From the NCBI GenBank assembly GCA_965229935.1, contig CBDDKB010000002.1, positions 744,001 to 808,000 of the forward strand: 64,000 bases of DNA, written 5' to 3'. Position 1 is the first letter of the stretch. Each line of letters starts with the position of its first letter. Both the position numbers and the translations under genes were made by a program. This stretch comes from SPJN01 sp965229935 (GTDB lineage Bacteria > Pseudomonadota > Alphaproteobacteria > SPJN01). The notes below the pieces were generated by a model. The model had not been told where the DNA came from, did not search any database, and was given only the letters and a program-made list of their open reading frames with translations. This document shows, one piece after another, positions 16,209-25,182 of the stretch.

Positions 16209-17567
16209 ATGGACACCTATTTGCTCAACATCTTGTTTGAATTCCTGAAACCGTTCGGACTTGATCTTGTCGGCTATTTTCTAACCGCAGGTCTGTTTGC
16301 CTTGCTGGTATTTAAGTTGCGGCCCCAGCGTTTGATGGCCCGAAAAATTCAGCCAGCTCGTCAGGCCACGAAAAAAGACATTAAGCGTGAGATCTATGCC
16401 TCTATCCGAACGGGGGCGATTTTCGGCCTGGTGTCGATTTTCGGTTATCACTTGCACCTTTTGGGCCTGATGCAGATTTACACAGATGTGGCTGACTTTG
16501 GTTGGCTTTATCTGGTGTTCACGATCCCTTTGGTCATTGTTGCGCATGATGCATGGTTTTATTGGACCCATCGTGCCATGCATCACCCTAAATTGTTCAA
16601 GCACACCCATGTGACGCATCACCTGTCACGAGTGCCGACGCCCTTTACAGCATTTTCATTTGACCCGCTGGAGGCTGCATCGCATGCCCTGTTTACGACG
16701 GTGTTTATCATGCTTGTTCCTGTTCACCCCGCAGTGATGGCCTTTCATTTCATATTTATGATCATTCGTAATGTGATGGGCCATACCGGCTTTGAATTGA
16801 TGCCCAAATGGTGGCTGAACACACGTTGGACACGGTGGATTAACACCACAACCCATCATGACCTGCATCATCAACGTGGTGGTTATAATCTTGGCCTTTA
16901 TTTCACCTGGTGGGACAAATGGATGGGGACAGAGCATCCGGAGTACGAGGCCAAATTTCATGAAACTTGGGCCCGCAGCGATGCGCTGGACCTAGATGAT
17001 CATGCTGAACAGCGCGGTAAGCTTGCTGGGCGTCTTGTTGCAGGTGTGTTGGGGCTTGTAGTTGGGGTTGCCTTGTTGCTAACAGCAAGTCCGTCGCGGG
17101 CTGCAGATGCAACCGCCGGTCTTGAAGGGCGTTGGATCAGTAAGGCTCGCGATATCATTCTTGATATTGGGCCTTGTGATGCGGGTGATGATAAATGGTG
17201 CGGTACAATTGTTTGGGTGCCGACCAACCCGGACGGCTCACCCCGTCTTGATAGAATGAACAAGAACCCTGAACTGAAATCCCGTCCCTTGATCGGGATC
17301 AAAATGGGCTGGGGGTTTGTTCCATCGGGCGAAAACAGCTTTTCAAAGGGCCGTATTTACAGCCCCGATGATGGCAATACCTATAAAAGTAAGGCGCGGG
17401 TGGTTTCGGCAACCCAAGCCGAAATGGATGGTTGTGTCTTTGTATTTTGCAGGACGGAGCATCTTGACCGCTATCAGCCGGGTATGAAGCTTTTGAACCC
17501 GGCAACAAAGCAGTTGGTGGAGAATAGTTTTGACGATCAGACAGCGCTAATCGCTAGCAGTAAGTAG
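16209..17567 (+). CDS. Sterol desaturase/fatty acid hydroxylase fused to DUF2147
   Basis: A 452-residue two-part protein. The N-terminal part (to about 280) is a membrane di-iron hydroxylase of the sterol desaturase family, with histidine boxes HRAMHH, HVTHH and HHDLHHQ. It should hydroxylate or desaturate a lipid in the inner membrane. A hydrophobic stretch (GVLGLVVGVALLLTASPSRAA) resembling a signal anchor follows. Then comes a complete DUF2147 domain (LEGRWISKARDIILDIG, GRIYSPDDGNTYKSKA), normally a stand-alone secreted protein. I see no stop or frameshift between the halves. The ATG at 16209 is chosen for GGGAG 6 nt upstream. Confidence 0.85.
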   Translation: MDTYLLNILFEFLKPFGLDLVGYFLTAGLFALLVFKLRPQRLMARKIQPARQATKKDIKREIYASIRTGAIFGLVSIFGYHLHLLGLMQIYTDVADFGWLYLVFTIPLVIVAHDAWFYWTHRAMHHPKLFKHTHVTHHLSRVPTPFTAFSFDPLEAASHALFTTVFIMLVPVHPAVMAFHFIFMIIRNVMGHTGFELMPKWWLNTRWTRWINTTTHHDLHHQRGGYNLGLYFTWWDKWMGTEHPEYEAKFHETWARSDALDLDDHAEQRGKLAGRLVAGVLGLVVGVALLLTASPSRAADATAGLEGRWISKARDIILDIGPCDAGDDKWCGTIVWVPTNPDGSPRLDRMNKNPELKSRPLIGIKMGWGFVPSGENSFSKGRIYSPDDGNTYKSKARVVSATQAEMDGCVFVFCRTEHLDRYQPGMKLLNPATKQLVENSFDDQTALIASSK

Positions 17568-17625
17568 GGCTGTTTCTTCAAATGCGCCGCGCGCTGGTTC
17601 CTAGGCCCCCCTCACGCTAGTCCCC

Positions 17626-18846
17626 CTAGCTGTGAGACAGCGCGTGGCGCAAACGCCGATCAAGGGCTGACAGGAATTCGTTTGTTGTCAGCCAACGCTG
17701 GCCGGGGCCAGCCAATAGGGCAAGGTCCTTGGTCATTTCACCGGCCTCAACAGCTTCGACACAGACATTTTCCAATGTGTGGGAAAAAGCTGCCAAGGCG
17801 CGGTTATTGTCAAGCTTGGCACGATGGGCAAAACCGCGAGTCCATGCAAAGATTGAGGCGATGGGGTTGGTGGAGGTTTCTTCGCCACGCTGATGGGCAC
17901 GGTAATGACGTGTCACTGTGCCGTGGGCGGCCTCAGCCTCAACCGTTTTGCCGTCAGGTGACATCAAGACGGATGTCATCAGACCCAATGAGCCAAAGCC
18001 CTGTGCAACCGTGTCGGACTGCACGTCACCATCATAATTCTTACAGGCCCAGATAAAGGCACCGTTCCACTTCATGGCGCAGGCGACCATATCGTCGATC
18101 AGGCGATGTTCATAAATGATGCCTGCATCTTCAAACTGGTCTTTATATTCATTGTCGAACACTTCCTGGAATAGGTCCATGAACCGACCATCATAGGCTT
18201 TAAGGATCGTGTTCTTGGTCGACAGATAGACCGGCCATTTGCGGTCCAGGCCATAGGCGAATGACGCACGGGCAAAATCACGGATGGACTCATCCAAATT
18301 ATACATGCCCATCGCAACACCGGCGCTTGGATAGTCAAAAATCTCATACTCAGTCGGGGCAGAGCCATCCTCAGGCTCAAACACCATTTTGAGTTTGCCC
18401 TTACCGGGGACAAGGAAGTCTGTAGCGCGATATTGGTCACCAAATGCGTGACGGCCGATCACGATTGGGTTGGTCCAGCCGGGAACAAGGCGCGGGATGT
18501 TGGAACAGATAATAGGTTCGCGAAACACGGTGCCGCCCAAAATGTTCCGGATTGTGCCGTTGGGCGACTTCCACATCTTGGACAGGTTGAATTCTTCGAC
18601 ACGGGCTTCATCAGGGGTGATTGTGGCGCATTTGATGCCAACGCCATGACGCTTAATCGCCTCGGCTGAATCGATGGTCACCTGATCGCCGGTGGCGTCA
18701 CGATGTTCGATGCCAAGATCGTAATATTCAATATCGACGTCAACATAGGGCAGGATTAGGCGTTCTTTGATGAAGGCCCAGATGATGCGGGTCATCTCGT
18801 CGCCATCAAGCTCAACAACCGGGTTATCTACCTTAATCCTATCCAT
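17626..18846 (-). CDS. icd: NADP-dependent isocitrate dehydrogenase
   Basis: TCA-cycle enzyme converting isocitrate to 2-oxoglutarate with NADPH formation. At 406 residues it belongs to the homodimeric eukaryote-like type common in Alphaproteobacteria. Landmarks are NPVVELDGDEMTRIIW at the N-terminus, the substrate-binding KSPNGTIRNILGG, and the NADP-site region AAHGTVTRHYRAHQ. The ATG at 18846 follows AGGGGG; the frame is open to 18906 but nothing supports a longer form. It is convergent with the desaturase fusion gene, and recA-alaS lie nearby as in other alphaproteobacteria. Confidence 0.97.
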   Translation of the reverse strand: MDRIKVDNPVVELDGDEMTRIIWAFIKERLILPYVDVDIEYYDLGIEHRDATGDQVTIDSAEAIKRHGVGIKCATITPDEARVEEFNLSKMWKSPNGTIRNILGGTVFREPIICSNIPRLVPGWTNPIVIGRHAFGDQYRATDFLVPGKGKLKMVFEPEDGSAPTEYEIFDYPSAGVAMGMYNLDESIRDFARASFAYGLDRKWPVYLSTKNTILKAYDGRFMDLFQEVFDNEYKDQFEDAGIIYEHRLIDDMVACAMKWNGAFIWACKNYDGDVQSDTVAQGFGSLGLMTSVLMSPDGKTVEAEAAHGTVTRHYRAHQRGEETSTNPIASIFAWTRGFAHRAKLDNNRALAAFSHTLENVCVEAVEAGEMTKDLALLAGPGQRWLTTNEFLSALDRRLRHALSHS

Positions 18847-18992
18847 AAAAACCCCCTGGGTCTGGTTACTTGCGCCGGGGTAGGAGCTGATTTTAGCCGG
18901 TGGCACAAGTGGTGAAATGTCGTAATTCGAATATGGCGCGACAATAGCAGGACAGCCTAAAAGGTCAATCTGATCCGCAGTTTATCCATGTT

Positions 18993-19559
18993 CTATTTTG
19001 GTCTAAGTGACGCGGTTTCTGCTGCCAATGCCTCAAGATTAGGCAAATAGCTGACCAAATCGGCAGGAGAGCCCCAAGCGAACCCCTCAGTGTCAATATG
19101 TTGTAACAATTGAAGGAAGGGTTGCCAGTAATGGGCCGGGCCCAACAGGTAGATTGGTTTGTCATGAAGGCCCAAATTCAGCCAGGTCATAGCCTCAAAC
19201 AGTTCATCATAGGTGCCCATGCCGCCGGGCAGGGCGATTAGCGCATCTGATTCGTCGATCATACGGGCCTTGCGCTCATGCATGGTATCGACCTGAATAT
19301 AGGTGCTGACATGCCGGGCACCAACCTCGCGCTTATCTAAGAATTGGGGGATGATCCCGGTAACATGCCCGCCACCTTCTAAGACAGCATCGGCAAGTAT
19401 GCCCATCAGCCCAACACCGCCGCCGCCATAGACAAGGCCAATATCATATGTGGCCATGAACCGGCCGACAGCGCCTGCCAGCTCTTGATAGGCGGGGTTG
19501 CCCCCCTCGCGGGAGCCGCAATAAATACAAAAGGAAAGGGCAGGGCGATTGTCTGTCAT
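18993..19559 (-). CDS. LOG-family protein (TIGR00730), phosphoribohydrolase
   Basis: A 188-residue cytoplasmic protein of the Lonely Guy family. These enzymes cleave nucleoside 5'-monophosphates (cytokinin ribotides or AMP-like substrates) to the base and ribose 5-phosphate. The Rossmann-like core has YGGGGVGLMG (44-53) and the signature PGGMGTYDE (111-119); residues R98 and E119 of the active site are in place. The length is typical. It is upstream of icd on the same strand with 146 nt between, and divergent from the cytochrome c' gene. The true substrate in bacteria is uncertain. Confidence 0.9.
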   Translation of the reverse strand: MTDNRPALSFCIYCGSREGGNPAYQELAGAVGRFMATYDIGLVYGGGGVGLMGILADAVLEGGGHVTGIIPQFLDKREVGARHVSTYIQVDTMHERKARMIDESDALIALPGGMGTYDELFEAMTWLNLGLHDKPIYLLGPAHYWQPFLQLLQHIDTEGFAWGSPADLVSYLPNLEALAAETASLRPK

Positions 19560-19730
19560 TAGATATCTGGGCCAAGATTGTTTTACCCGTTCTACCCTGT
19601 GTTCCTGCTGCCAGCAATCTGCGAAGTTTGCGGACGTAGCTGATTGGGGCGAATTGGCCTTAACCGCGCCCTAAAGCTGGGGTAGCATAGGCGTTATCGA
19701 CTGATTCAGGCGAATGATAGGGAGTTGATT

Positions 19731-20198
19731 ATGCGCAAGGGATTTTTAACAGCGACTGCGTTCGCGACAATAGCGATGGTGACGGCAACAGTTTCAACAG
19801 CTAAGGCCGAAGGGCCGGTTGAAATGCGCGTGCAGGCCATGAAAGATACGGGGGCTGCCATGCGGGTTTTGGCGAAAGCTGCCAAGGGCGAATCCGAAAT
19901 CAGCCTGTTGCAGGAAATCGCCGCCAAGACGGTCGCCAATACCGGTAAATCAATCCCCGATATGTTCCCGGCAGGTACTGGCCCCGGTGGCAAGGGCATC
20001 GGCGAAACACGCGCTAAAGCGGAAATCTGGTCAGATTGGAAGGGCTTTACAGCCCAGGCCACCGCATTAGAAGAAGCTGGCGCAGCCCTTCTTGCCGCTG
20101 TTGAGGCTGGGGACCGTGCCGCATTGGGCGCGGCCCTTGATCAGGCTGGCAAGTCATGCGGCGGCTGTCACAAGCCCTATCGTGCGCCTAAGCAATAA
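19731..20198 (+). CDS. Cytochrome c' / c556-type protein
   Basis: A periplasmic mono-heme cytochrome of 155 residues. A signal peptide (cleavage near STAKA-EG) precedes a four-helix-bundle body rich in Ala. The heme motif CGGCHKPYR is at the extreme C-terminus, the hallmark of cytochromes c' and c556. These proteins bind NO or act in electron transfer. The ATG at 19731 has GGGAG upstream. A membrane-anchored diheme cytochrome starts 15 nt after its stop, so the two are probably one transcript and may form an electron-transfer unit. Confidence 0.92.
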   Translation: MRKGFLTATAFATIAMVTATVSTAKAEGPVEMRVQAMKDTGAAMRVLAKAAKGESEISLLQEIAAKTVANTGKSIPDMFPAGTGPGGKGIGETRAKAEIWSDWKGFTAQATALEEAGAALLAAVEAGDRAALGAALDQAGKSCGGCHKPYRAPKQ

Positions 20199-20213
20199 AT
20201 CTGTAGATTGCTG

Positions 20214-21086
20214 ATGGGGGCGATGCGGACAATTGTTCTGCTGCTTGCGCTGGCGGGCTTTGGCTTTGTCGCCTTTTTGTTTTGGCCCCGCTATCCGGCG
20301 GTCATGGTGCCAGATGATTTTGATGCCGCTAACCCGGCATTGATAGCGCAGGGTGCTTATGTCAGCGCAGCGGCGGGCTGTGTCAGTTGCCATTGGGATA
20401 AAGAAGTGGATGGCGCGCCCTTTGCCGGTGGACGCCGCATTGCATCCCCCTTTGGTGATTTTATCAGCCCAAATATCACGCCCGACAAGGCAACGGGGAT
20501 TGGTGCGTGGGCACCATCTGACTTTTTGCGCTTGATGAAGCATGGCTATTTGCCATCTGGGCAGCCGACCTTTCCGGCATTTCCTTGGGGTCATTATCGC
20601 AGCATGACCGATCAGGATGCATTGGCGCTTTATGCCTATTTGATGTCACTTGACCCCGTCCAGCAAGCGGCGCGGGGCAATGAATTACCATTTCCGCTTT
20701 CAATGCGGTCGGCACAAATTGTGTGGCGATGGCTGTTTATGCCGGATCAAGTTGATACACAGGATCGCGGCGCCTATCTCGCTCATGCCTTGGGTCATTG
20801 TGGAGCATGCCATACGCCGCGCAATGCACTAGGCGGGCGGCAGATGGATCGATTGCTGGAAGGGGCCAAGGATAATCAGGGCAAGGTTTTAGTGCCCGGC
20901 CTGACAGCCTCCACCGGGTTAGGAGACTGGTCAGCAGATGAATTGTCTGATTTTCTGATCGACGGTACCAAGCCCGATTATGATACAGTCGAAGGTGAGA
21001 TGGCGTTGGTCATCGCCCATGGCACCAGCAAACTGACAGCCGAAGATAGGGCGGCCCTTGTTGCCTATCTGAAAAACCTGCGCTGA
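20214..21086 (+). CDS. Membrane-anchored diheme cytochrome c
   Basis: A 290-residue periplasmic protein anchored by one N-terminal helix (TIVLLLALAGFGFVAFLFW). It has two class I cytochrome c domains, with CVSCH at 56-60 and CGACH near 200. Axial Met candidates lie in the segments after each motif. Fold and spacing resemble the cytochrome subunits of alcohol, aldehyde or gluconate dehydrogenases, but no dehydrogenase gene is adjacent. It is co-oriented with the cytochrome c' gene. The ATG could be 20214 or 20223; neither has a good ribosome-binding site. Confidence 0.9.
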   Translation: MGAMRTIVLLLALAGFGFVAFLFWPRYPAVMVPDDFDAANPALIAQGAYVSAAAGCVSCHWDKEVDGAPFAGGRRIASPFGDFISPNITPDKATGIGAWAPSDFLRLMKHGYLPSGQPTFPAFPWGHYRSMTDQDALALYAYLMSLDPVQQAARGNELPFPLSMRSAQIVWRWLFMPDQVDTQDRGAYLAHALGHCGACHTPRNALGGRQMDRLLEGAKDNQGKVLVPGLTASTGLGDWSADELSDFLIDGTKPDYDTVEGEMALVIAHGTSKLTAEDRAALVAYLKNLR

Positions 21087-21098
21087 GACGTTATTTCT

Positions 21099-21120
21099 AT
21101 TGCTAATCATTCTCAATTAG
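21099..21120. promoter_or_regulatory. Fur-like iron box upstream of the iron transporter
   Basis: The stretch ATTGCTAATCATTCTCAAT followed by TAG resembles Fur/iron boxes and contains the inverted arms CTAAT and ATTAG around ATCATTCTCA. A second inverted repeat, TTGCGA-N5-TCGCAA, follows at 21145-21161. Both precede a ferric-iron-binding protein gene starting at 21219. Repression by Fur or a related regulator (Irr/RirA) when iron is plentiful is a reasonable inference. Confidence 0.6.
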
Positions 21121-21218
21121 TCTAACAATCCGCTCACGCTGAAATTGCGACTTATTCGCAAGATGATGATTAAGGTGTATTTCAGGCGTCCATTTTAGCG
21201 ATTGAGAGAGCAAGCTAG

Positions 21219-22259
21219 ATGAAACAGCAAAAATTGCAGGGATTATTGGCCCTTGGTGCCGCTTTGGCATCCCTAACGTTTTCACCAATTGTTGCCGCAA
21301 ATGATGATGTGTCGGGGGAGGTGAATGTTTATTCCTATCGCCAGCCTCAGCTCGTTCAGCCCCTATTTGATGGGTTCACCGCGAAAACCGGCATTCGCGT
21401 TAATACGGTATTTGCCAAAAAGGGTATGGCGGAACGTTTGGCAGCAGAAGGTGCAAACAGTCCTGCAGATGTTATCCTGACGGTTGATATTGGGCGCCTG
21501 CAAGATGTGACTGAGCGCGGCTTGGTGCAGCCTGTTTCCTCAGATGTATTGAATGACGTGATCCCCAGCCATTTGCGTGATGACGATAATGAATGGTTCG
21601 GTCTGACCACTCGTGCTCGCGTTATGTTCGTGTCGAAAGAACGTGTCGCCGAAGGTGCCATTACCGACTATGAGCAGTTGGCCGACCCAGAATGGAAAGG
21701 ACGTATCTGCATCCGTTCAGGCGCCAATGCCTATAATGTCGCCTTGATTGCATCGCTGATTTCCCATTGGGGCGAGGAAAAGACCGCCGCTTGGCTGACG
21801 GCTGTAAAGGGCAATTTGGCCCGTAAGCCTCAAGGCAATGATCGTGCACAGGTCAAGGCCGTGGCCGCAGGTGAATGCGATATTGCAATCGGCAATACCT
21901 ATTACATGGGTAAAATGATCAATAACCCGGAACAAAAAGCTTGGGCGGATGCCGTGCGCGTTGTGTTTCCTAACAGCGACAATCGCGGCACCCATGTCAA
22001 TGTATCGGGTATGGCGATGGCGAAACATGCGCCGCATCCTGACGCTGCCTTGGCACTGATGGAATATCTTGTGTCTGACGAGGCGCAGGCACTTTATGCG
22101 GAACAGAACTACGAATATCCCGTTAAGCAAGGTGTGGCTTGGTCTGAGCTTGTGAAAAGTTGGGGCACATTTACGGGTGACGAGCTTTCATTGTCAAAAA
22201 TTGCCGAGAATAGGAAAAAGGCTATAGTGCTTGTTCACAGTACTGGCTTTGACAATTGA
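21219..22259 (+). CDS. Fe(3+) ABC transporter substrate-binding protein
   Basis: A periplasmic ferric-iron-binding protein of the FbpA/FutA/IdiA type, 346 residues. A signal peptide ends near SPIVAA-ND. The mature protein begins with GEVNVYSYRQPQLVQPLFDGF, the standard N-terminal strand-loop. Tyr-rich iron-ligand candidates occur at GNTYYMGK and EQNYEYPVK. It is followed 31 nt later by the two-domain permease. The iron box upstream fits its role. Confidence 0.92.
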   Translation: MKQQKLQGLLALGAALASLTFSPIVAANDDVSGEVNVYSYRQPQLVQPLFDGFTAKTGIRVNTVFAKKGMAERLAAEGANSPADVILTVDIGRLQDVTERGLVQPVSSDVLNDVIPSHLRDDDNEWFGLTTRARVMFVSKERVAEGAITDYEQLADPEWKGRICIRSGANAYNVALIASLISHWGEEKTAAWLTAVKGNLARKPQGNDRAQVKAVAAGECDIAIGNTYYMGKMINNPEQKAWADAVRVVFPNSDNRGTHVNVSGMAMAKHAPHPDAALALMEYLVSDEAQALYAEQNYEYPVKQGVAWSELVKSWGTFTGDELSLSKIAENRKKAIVLVHSTGFDN

Positions 22260-22290
22260 TATTACCAAGCTGACCCCAAAGGATTGACGG

Positions 22291-24015
22291 GTGACAAGAC
22301 CTGCCCTTGCAACAAACTCATCATTGAGCACCGGCACCAACCATATTGGTGGGCCGGTGTCTCGGTTTTTGCGGTCGATGCAGGCCCCTATAAGCCTGTG
22401 GGGTGCAACCTTGCTAGGGGTGCTATTGGTTGCGGCGCCGATTTTGGCGGTCTTTGTGCTAGCGTTGGGTGACGGGGGCGATATCTGGCCCTTGGTGCGC
22501 GGCACTATGTTGCCGCACATGATATCCAATACGTTTATCTTACTGGTTGGCGTTGCGATATTAAGCGGTGTGATTGGAGTTGGTACCGCCTGGCTAATCA
22601 GCATGTATCAATTTCCGTTCATGCGCTTTTTCAGCTGGGCGCTTTTGTTGCCGATGGCGATGCCAGCCTATGTGGTGGCATATGCCTATGTCGATTTTTT
22701 CGACCTTGGTGGTCCCATCCATCAAATGTTGATTGGCCTGTTCGGCGCAGATCAGGGTCGGGCATTCCTGCCACATATCCGCTCATTGCCGGGGGCAATC
22801 CTTGTCCTGTCTTTGGTGCTTTACCCTTACGTTTATATGACCAGCAGGGCAGCCTTTATTGGCCAGTCCGGTCGCTTCATTGATGTGTCACGCACATTGG
22901 GCCATTCGATGTTCAGTACATTTTGGCGGGTGGCTATGCCTTTGGCGCGGCCGGCGATTGCGATCGGTCTTGCGCTGGTTATGATGGAAAGCCTGTCTGA
23001 CTTTGGCACTGTCGATTTCTTTGCGGTCAAAACACTGTCGGCTGGCCTATATGATGTCTGGCTATCCATGGGCAGTTTGGCTGGTGCCGCGCAGATTGGC
23101 CTGTCCATGCTGGGCGTGATCGCACTATTGATGGTGTTGGAGCGTATGGGGCGTAGTCGCCAACAATTTGCGGGGCCCGTGCAGACAAGCGCGCCAGCGG
23201 GCAAGATTGTCTTGTCTGGGGCAAAGGGGTGGGGCCTGACAGCGTTGGTATCGTTGCCGATTTTATTTGGGCTATTCATTCCCGTCTGTGTATTGATCAA
23301 GCTTGCGGTTGGAAGTGTCGAAGGGGCCGCCCTTAGCGCCTATATCGAAAGCGCAGGGCGCAGCATCATCTTGGCGGGCGGCGCTGCATTGATCACGATC
23401 AGTCTAGGCACTTTGCTGGCCTATGGTGGGCGCACAGCAGGGAATGGGCGTGGGGCGCGTGCCTTACGCGGCCTGACACGTTTTGCCGGACTGGGCTATG
23501 CCTTGCCGGGGGTTGTGTTGGCGCTTGGGGTGTTGACTGTACTGGGCCAGTTTGATGCGCAACTGTTGCAACCGTTTGGTGATAGGTTTTTCGGTGTCAC
23601 CTTATTGACCAGTGGCACTGTGCTGGCATTGTTGTTTGCCTATGCCGTTCGGTTTATGTCATTGGCGCAAGGTAATGTTGAGGCAGGGTTGACCAGCATC
23701 ACCCCCCATATGGATATGGCGGGGCGGACATTGGGGCATGGTCCTTGGTCGCTATTGTGGCGTGTACATGTTCCCATGTTGCGCGGTGCCTTGTTGACGG
23801 GATCTGTGTTGATCTTTGTCGATTGCATGAAGGAATTGCCCGCGACGCTTCTGTTGCGTCCGTTTAATTTCGAGACTTTGGCAACCTTAACCTATACCTA
23901 TGCCTCGCTAGAGCAGTTGGAAGCTGCAGCGCTGCCAGCTCTATCGATCGGTTTGGTGGGGTTACTACCAGTATTTTTAATGAGCAGACGGCTCGACAAA
24001 ATTGGGCATCTTTAA
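22291..24015 (+). CDS. Fe(3+) ABC transporter permease, two-domain (FbpB-like)
   Basis: A 574-residue inner-membrane permease with two fused binding-protein-dependent transport domains and about twelve helices, as in FbpB/SfuB. EAA-like cytoplasmic loops that contact the ATPase are visible (VSRTLGHSMFSTFWRVAMPLA; MAGRTLGHGPWSLLWRVHVP). GTG start with AAAGGA upstream. It pairs with the binding protein just upstream. The third component, the ATPase (FbpC), is not next to it. The gene after it is an unrelated LysM protein, so the ATPase must be encoded elsewhere. Confidence 0.92.
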   Translation: MTRPALATNSSLSTGTNHIGGPVSRFLRSMQAPISLWGATLLGVLLVAAPILAVFVLALGDGGDIWPLVRGTMLPHMISNTFILLVGVAILSGVIGVGTAWLISMYQFPFMRFFSWALLLPMAMPAYVVAYAYVDFFDLGGPIHQMLIGLFGADQGRAFLPHIRSLPGAILVLSLVLYPYVYMTSRAAFIGQSGRFIDVSRTLGHSMFSTFWRVAMPLARPAIAIGLALVMMESLSDFGTVDFFAVKTLSAGLYDVWLSMGSLAGAAQIGLSMLGVIALLMVLERMGRSRQQFAGPVQTSAPAGKIVLSGAKGWGLTALVSLPILFGLFIPVCVLIKLAVGSVEGAALSAYIESAGRSIILAGGAALITISLGTLLAYGGRTAGNGRGARALRGLTRFAGLGYALPGVVLALGVLTVLGQFDAQLLQPFGDRFFGVTLLTSGTVLALLFAYAVRFMSLAQGNVEAGLTSITPHMDMAGRTLGHGPWSLLWRVHVPMLRGALLTGSVLIFVDCMKELPATLLLRPFNFETLATLTYTYASLEQLEAAALPALSIGLVGLLPVFLMSRRLDKIGHL

Positions 24016-24105
24016 GGCGATAACCCCTCTTTATTCCTGAATATTTCGGTCAGGGCGCTTGCCGGGCACGGGCAACGGGGCTAATCTTAACAAAACATCT
24101 CAATG

Positions 24106-24142
24106 GGCAGCTTTTGGCTGCCAAGCGGAACTTTTGACCGCT
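24106..24142 (+). other. Two small tandem hairpins ahead of the LysM gene
   Basis: GGCAGC-TTTTG-GCTGCC (24106-24122) is followed at once by AGCGG...CCGCT (24124-24142). They lie between the iron permease and the LysM gene. The first may weakly terminate the iron operon, but there is no T run after either. Function is uncertain. Confidence 0.3.
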
Positions 24143-24156
24143 AAGCAGAAAAGAGG

Positions 24157-25131
24157 ATGTGGGCCTTGCAACGAATAGTACTCATTATTGGTGCCGTAAT
24201 CATCATCGCGGCTGGCGCTTATCTTGGCCTTGTGCGGCCTGACCTTATCGGGTTGGGTGGTGAAGACGCCATGCAAACCGATATGTCAGACGCGGATAAT
24301 GCTGCGGCTGAGGGGGTGGCGATTAGCAATGAGCCGACCTTTGATATTGTCCGCATTTCCGAAGATGCAACCGCCGTCATCGCTGGACGAGCATTGCCCG
24401 GGTCAACCGTCGCCGTGTTGCGTGATGGCAAGGCCATCGGGTCTGCGGTTGCGAATGATCGGGGCGAATGGGTGTTGACCTTGGATCAGCCCATGCCGAC
24501 AGGTGCAGCCAAACTAACGCTGGAGGCAAAGGCCCCTGATGGGACGGTCTATACATCCAGCCAAAATGTTGTCATCGCGATCCCCGATGGTGCAGGGCGC
24601 GCCCTTGCTGTTTTGATGAAACCGGGTGACAAGAGTTCAGTTTTGCAGGGCGTTGCCCCCGGTGATGATCGTGTCCTAACGGTCGATACGATTGATTATG
24701 ATGACAAGGGCAATGTGATCTTTGCTGGCCGTGCCTTGCCCGGTCATGAAGTGCGCCTATACCTTAACAACACATTGGTCGGACGGGTGGAACCTGATGA
24801 GGCCGGTACATGGCGTTTGGTGCCCGATGTCGAGATTGACCCGGGCAAGTATGAGCTACGTGCTGATCAGGTGGATAAGGCCGGTAAGGTCACAGCCCGT
24901 ATTGCCATTCCATTCCTACGGGAGGAACCATCACGCCTTGTCTTCTCAGAAGGACAAGTGGTGGTGCAGCCGGGCAATAGCCTGTGGCGCATCGCCAATC
25001 ATGTCTATGGGTCGGGTTTCCAATATACCCTGATTTATGAGGCGAATGACGATCAGATCCGCGATCCTGATTTGATTTATCCGGGCCAGATGTTTGCACT
25101 GCCCGGTGCCAATCCAAAAAGCGCACGCTAG
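24157..25131 (+). CDS. LysM-domain protein with two Ig-like repeats
   Basis: A membrane-anchored periplasmic protein of 324 residues. One N-terminal helix (VLIIGAVIIIAAGAYLGLV) is followed by two related Ig-like modules that each start with AGRALPG (near 72 and 190) and contain a G-E/T-W strand (RGEWVL, AGTWRL). A C-terminal LysM domain (VQPGNSLWRIANHVYG ... YPGQMFALP) binds peptidoglycan. A TTG at 24166 preceded by AGAGG is an alternative start. The Atm1-type exporter begins 51 nt downstream. Function beyond peptidoglycan attachment is unknown. Confidence 0.85.
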   Translation: MWALQRIVLIIGAVIIIAAGAYLGLVRPDLIGLGGEDAMQTDMSDADNAAAEGVAISNEPTFDIVRISEDATAVIAGRALPGSTVAVLRDGKAIGSAVANDRGEWVLTLDQPMPTGAAKLTLEAKAPDGTVYTSSQNVVIAIPDGAGRALAVLMKPGDKSSVLQGVAPGDDRVLTVDTIDYDDKGNVIFAGRALPGHEVRLYLNNTLVGRVEPDEAGTWRLVPDVEIDPGKYELRADQVDKAGKVTARIAIPFLREEPSRLVFSEGQVVVQPGNSLWRIANHVYGSGFQYTLIYEANDDQIRDPDLIYPGQMFALPGANPKSAR

Positions 25132-25182
25132 GGTACAGCCATTCGCTCATTCGCAACCTCAGAAGATGCCAAGGACCTGTCC

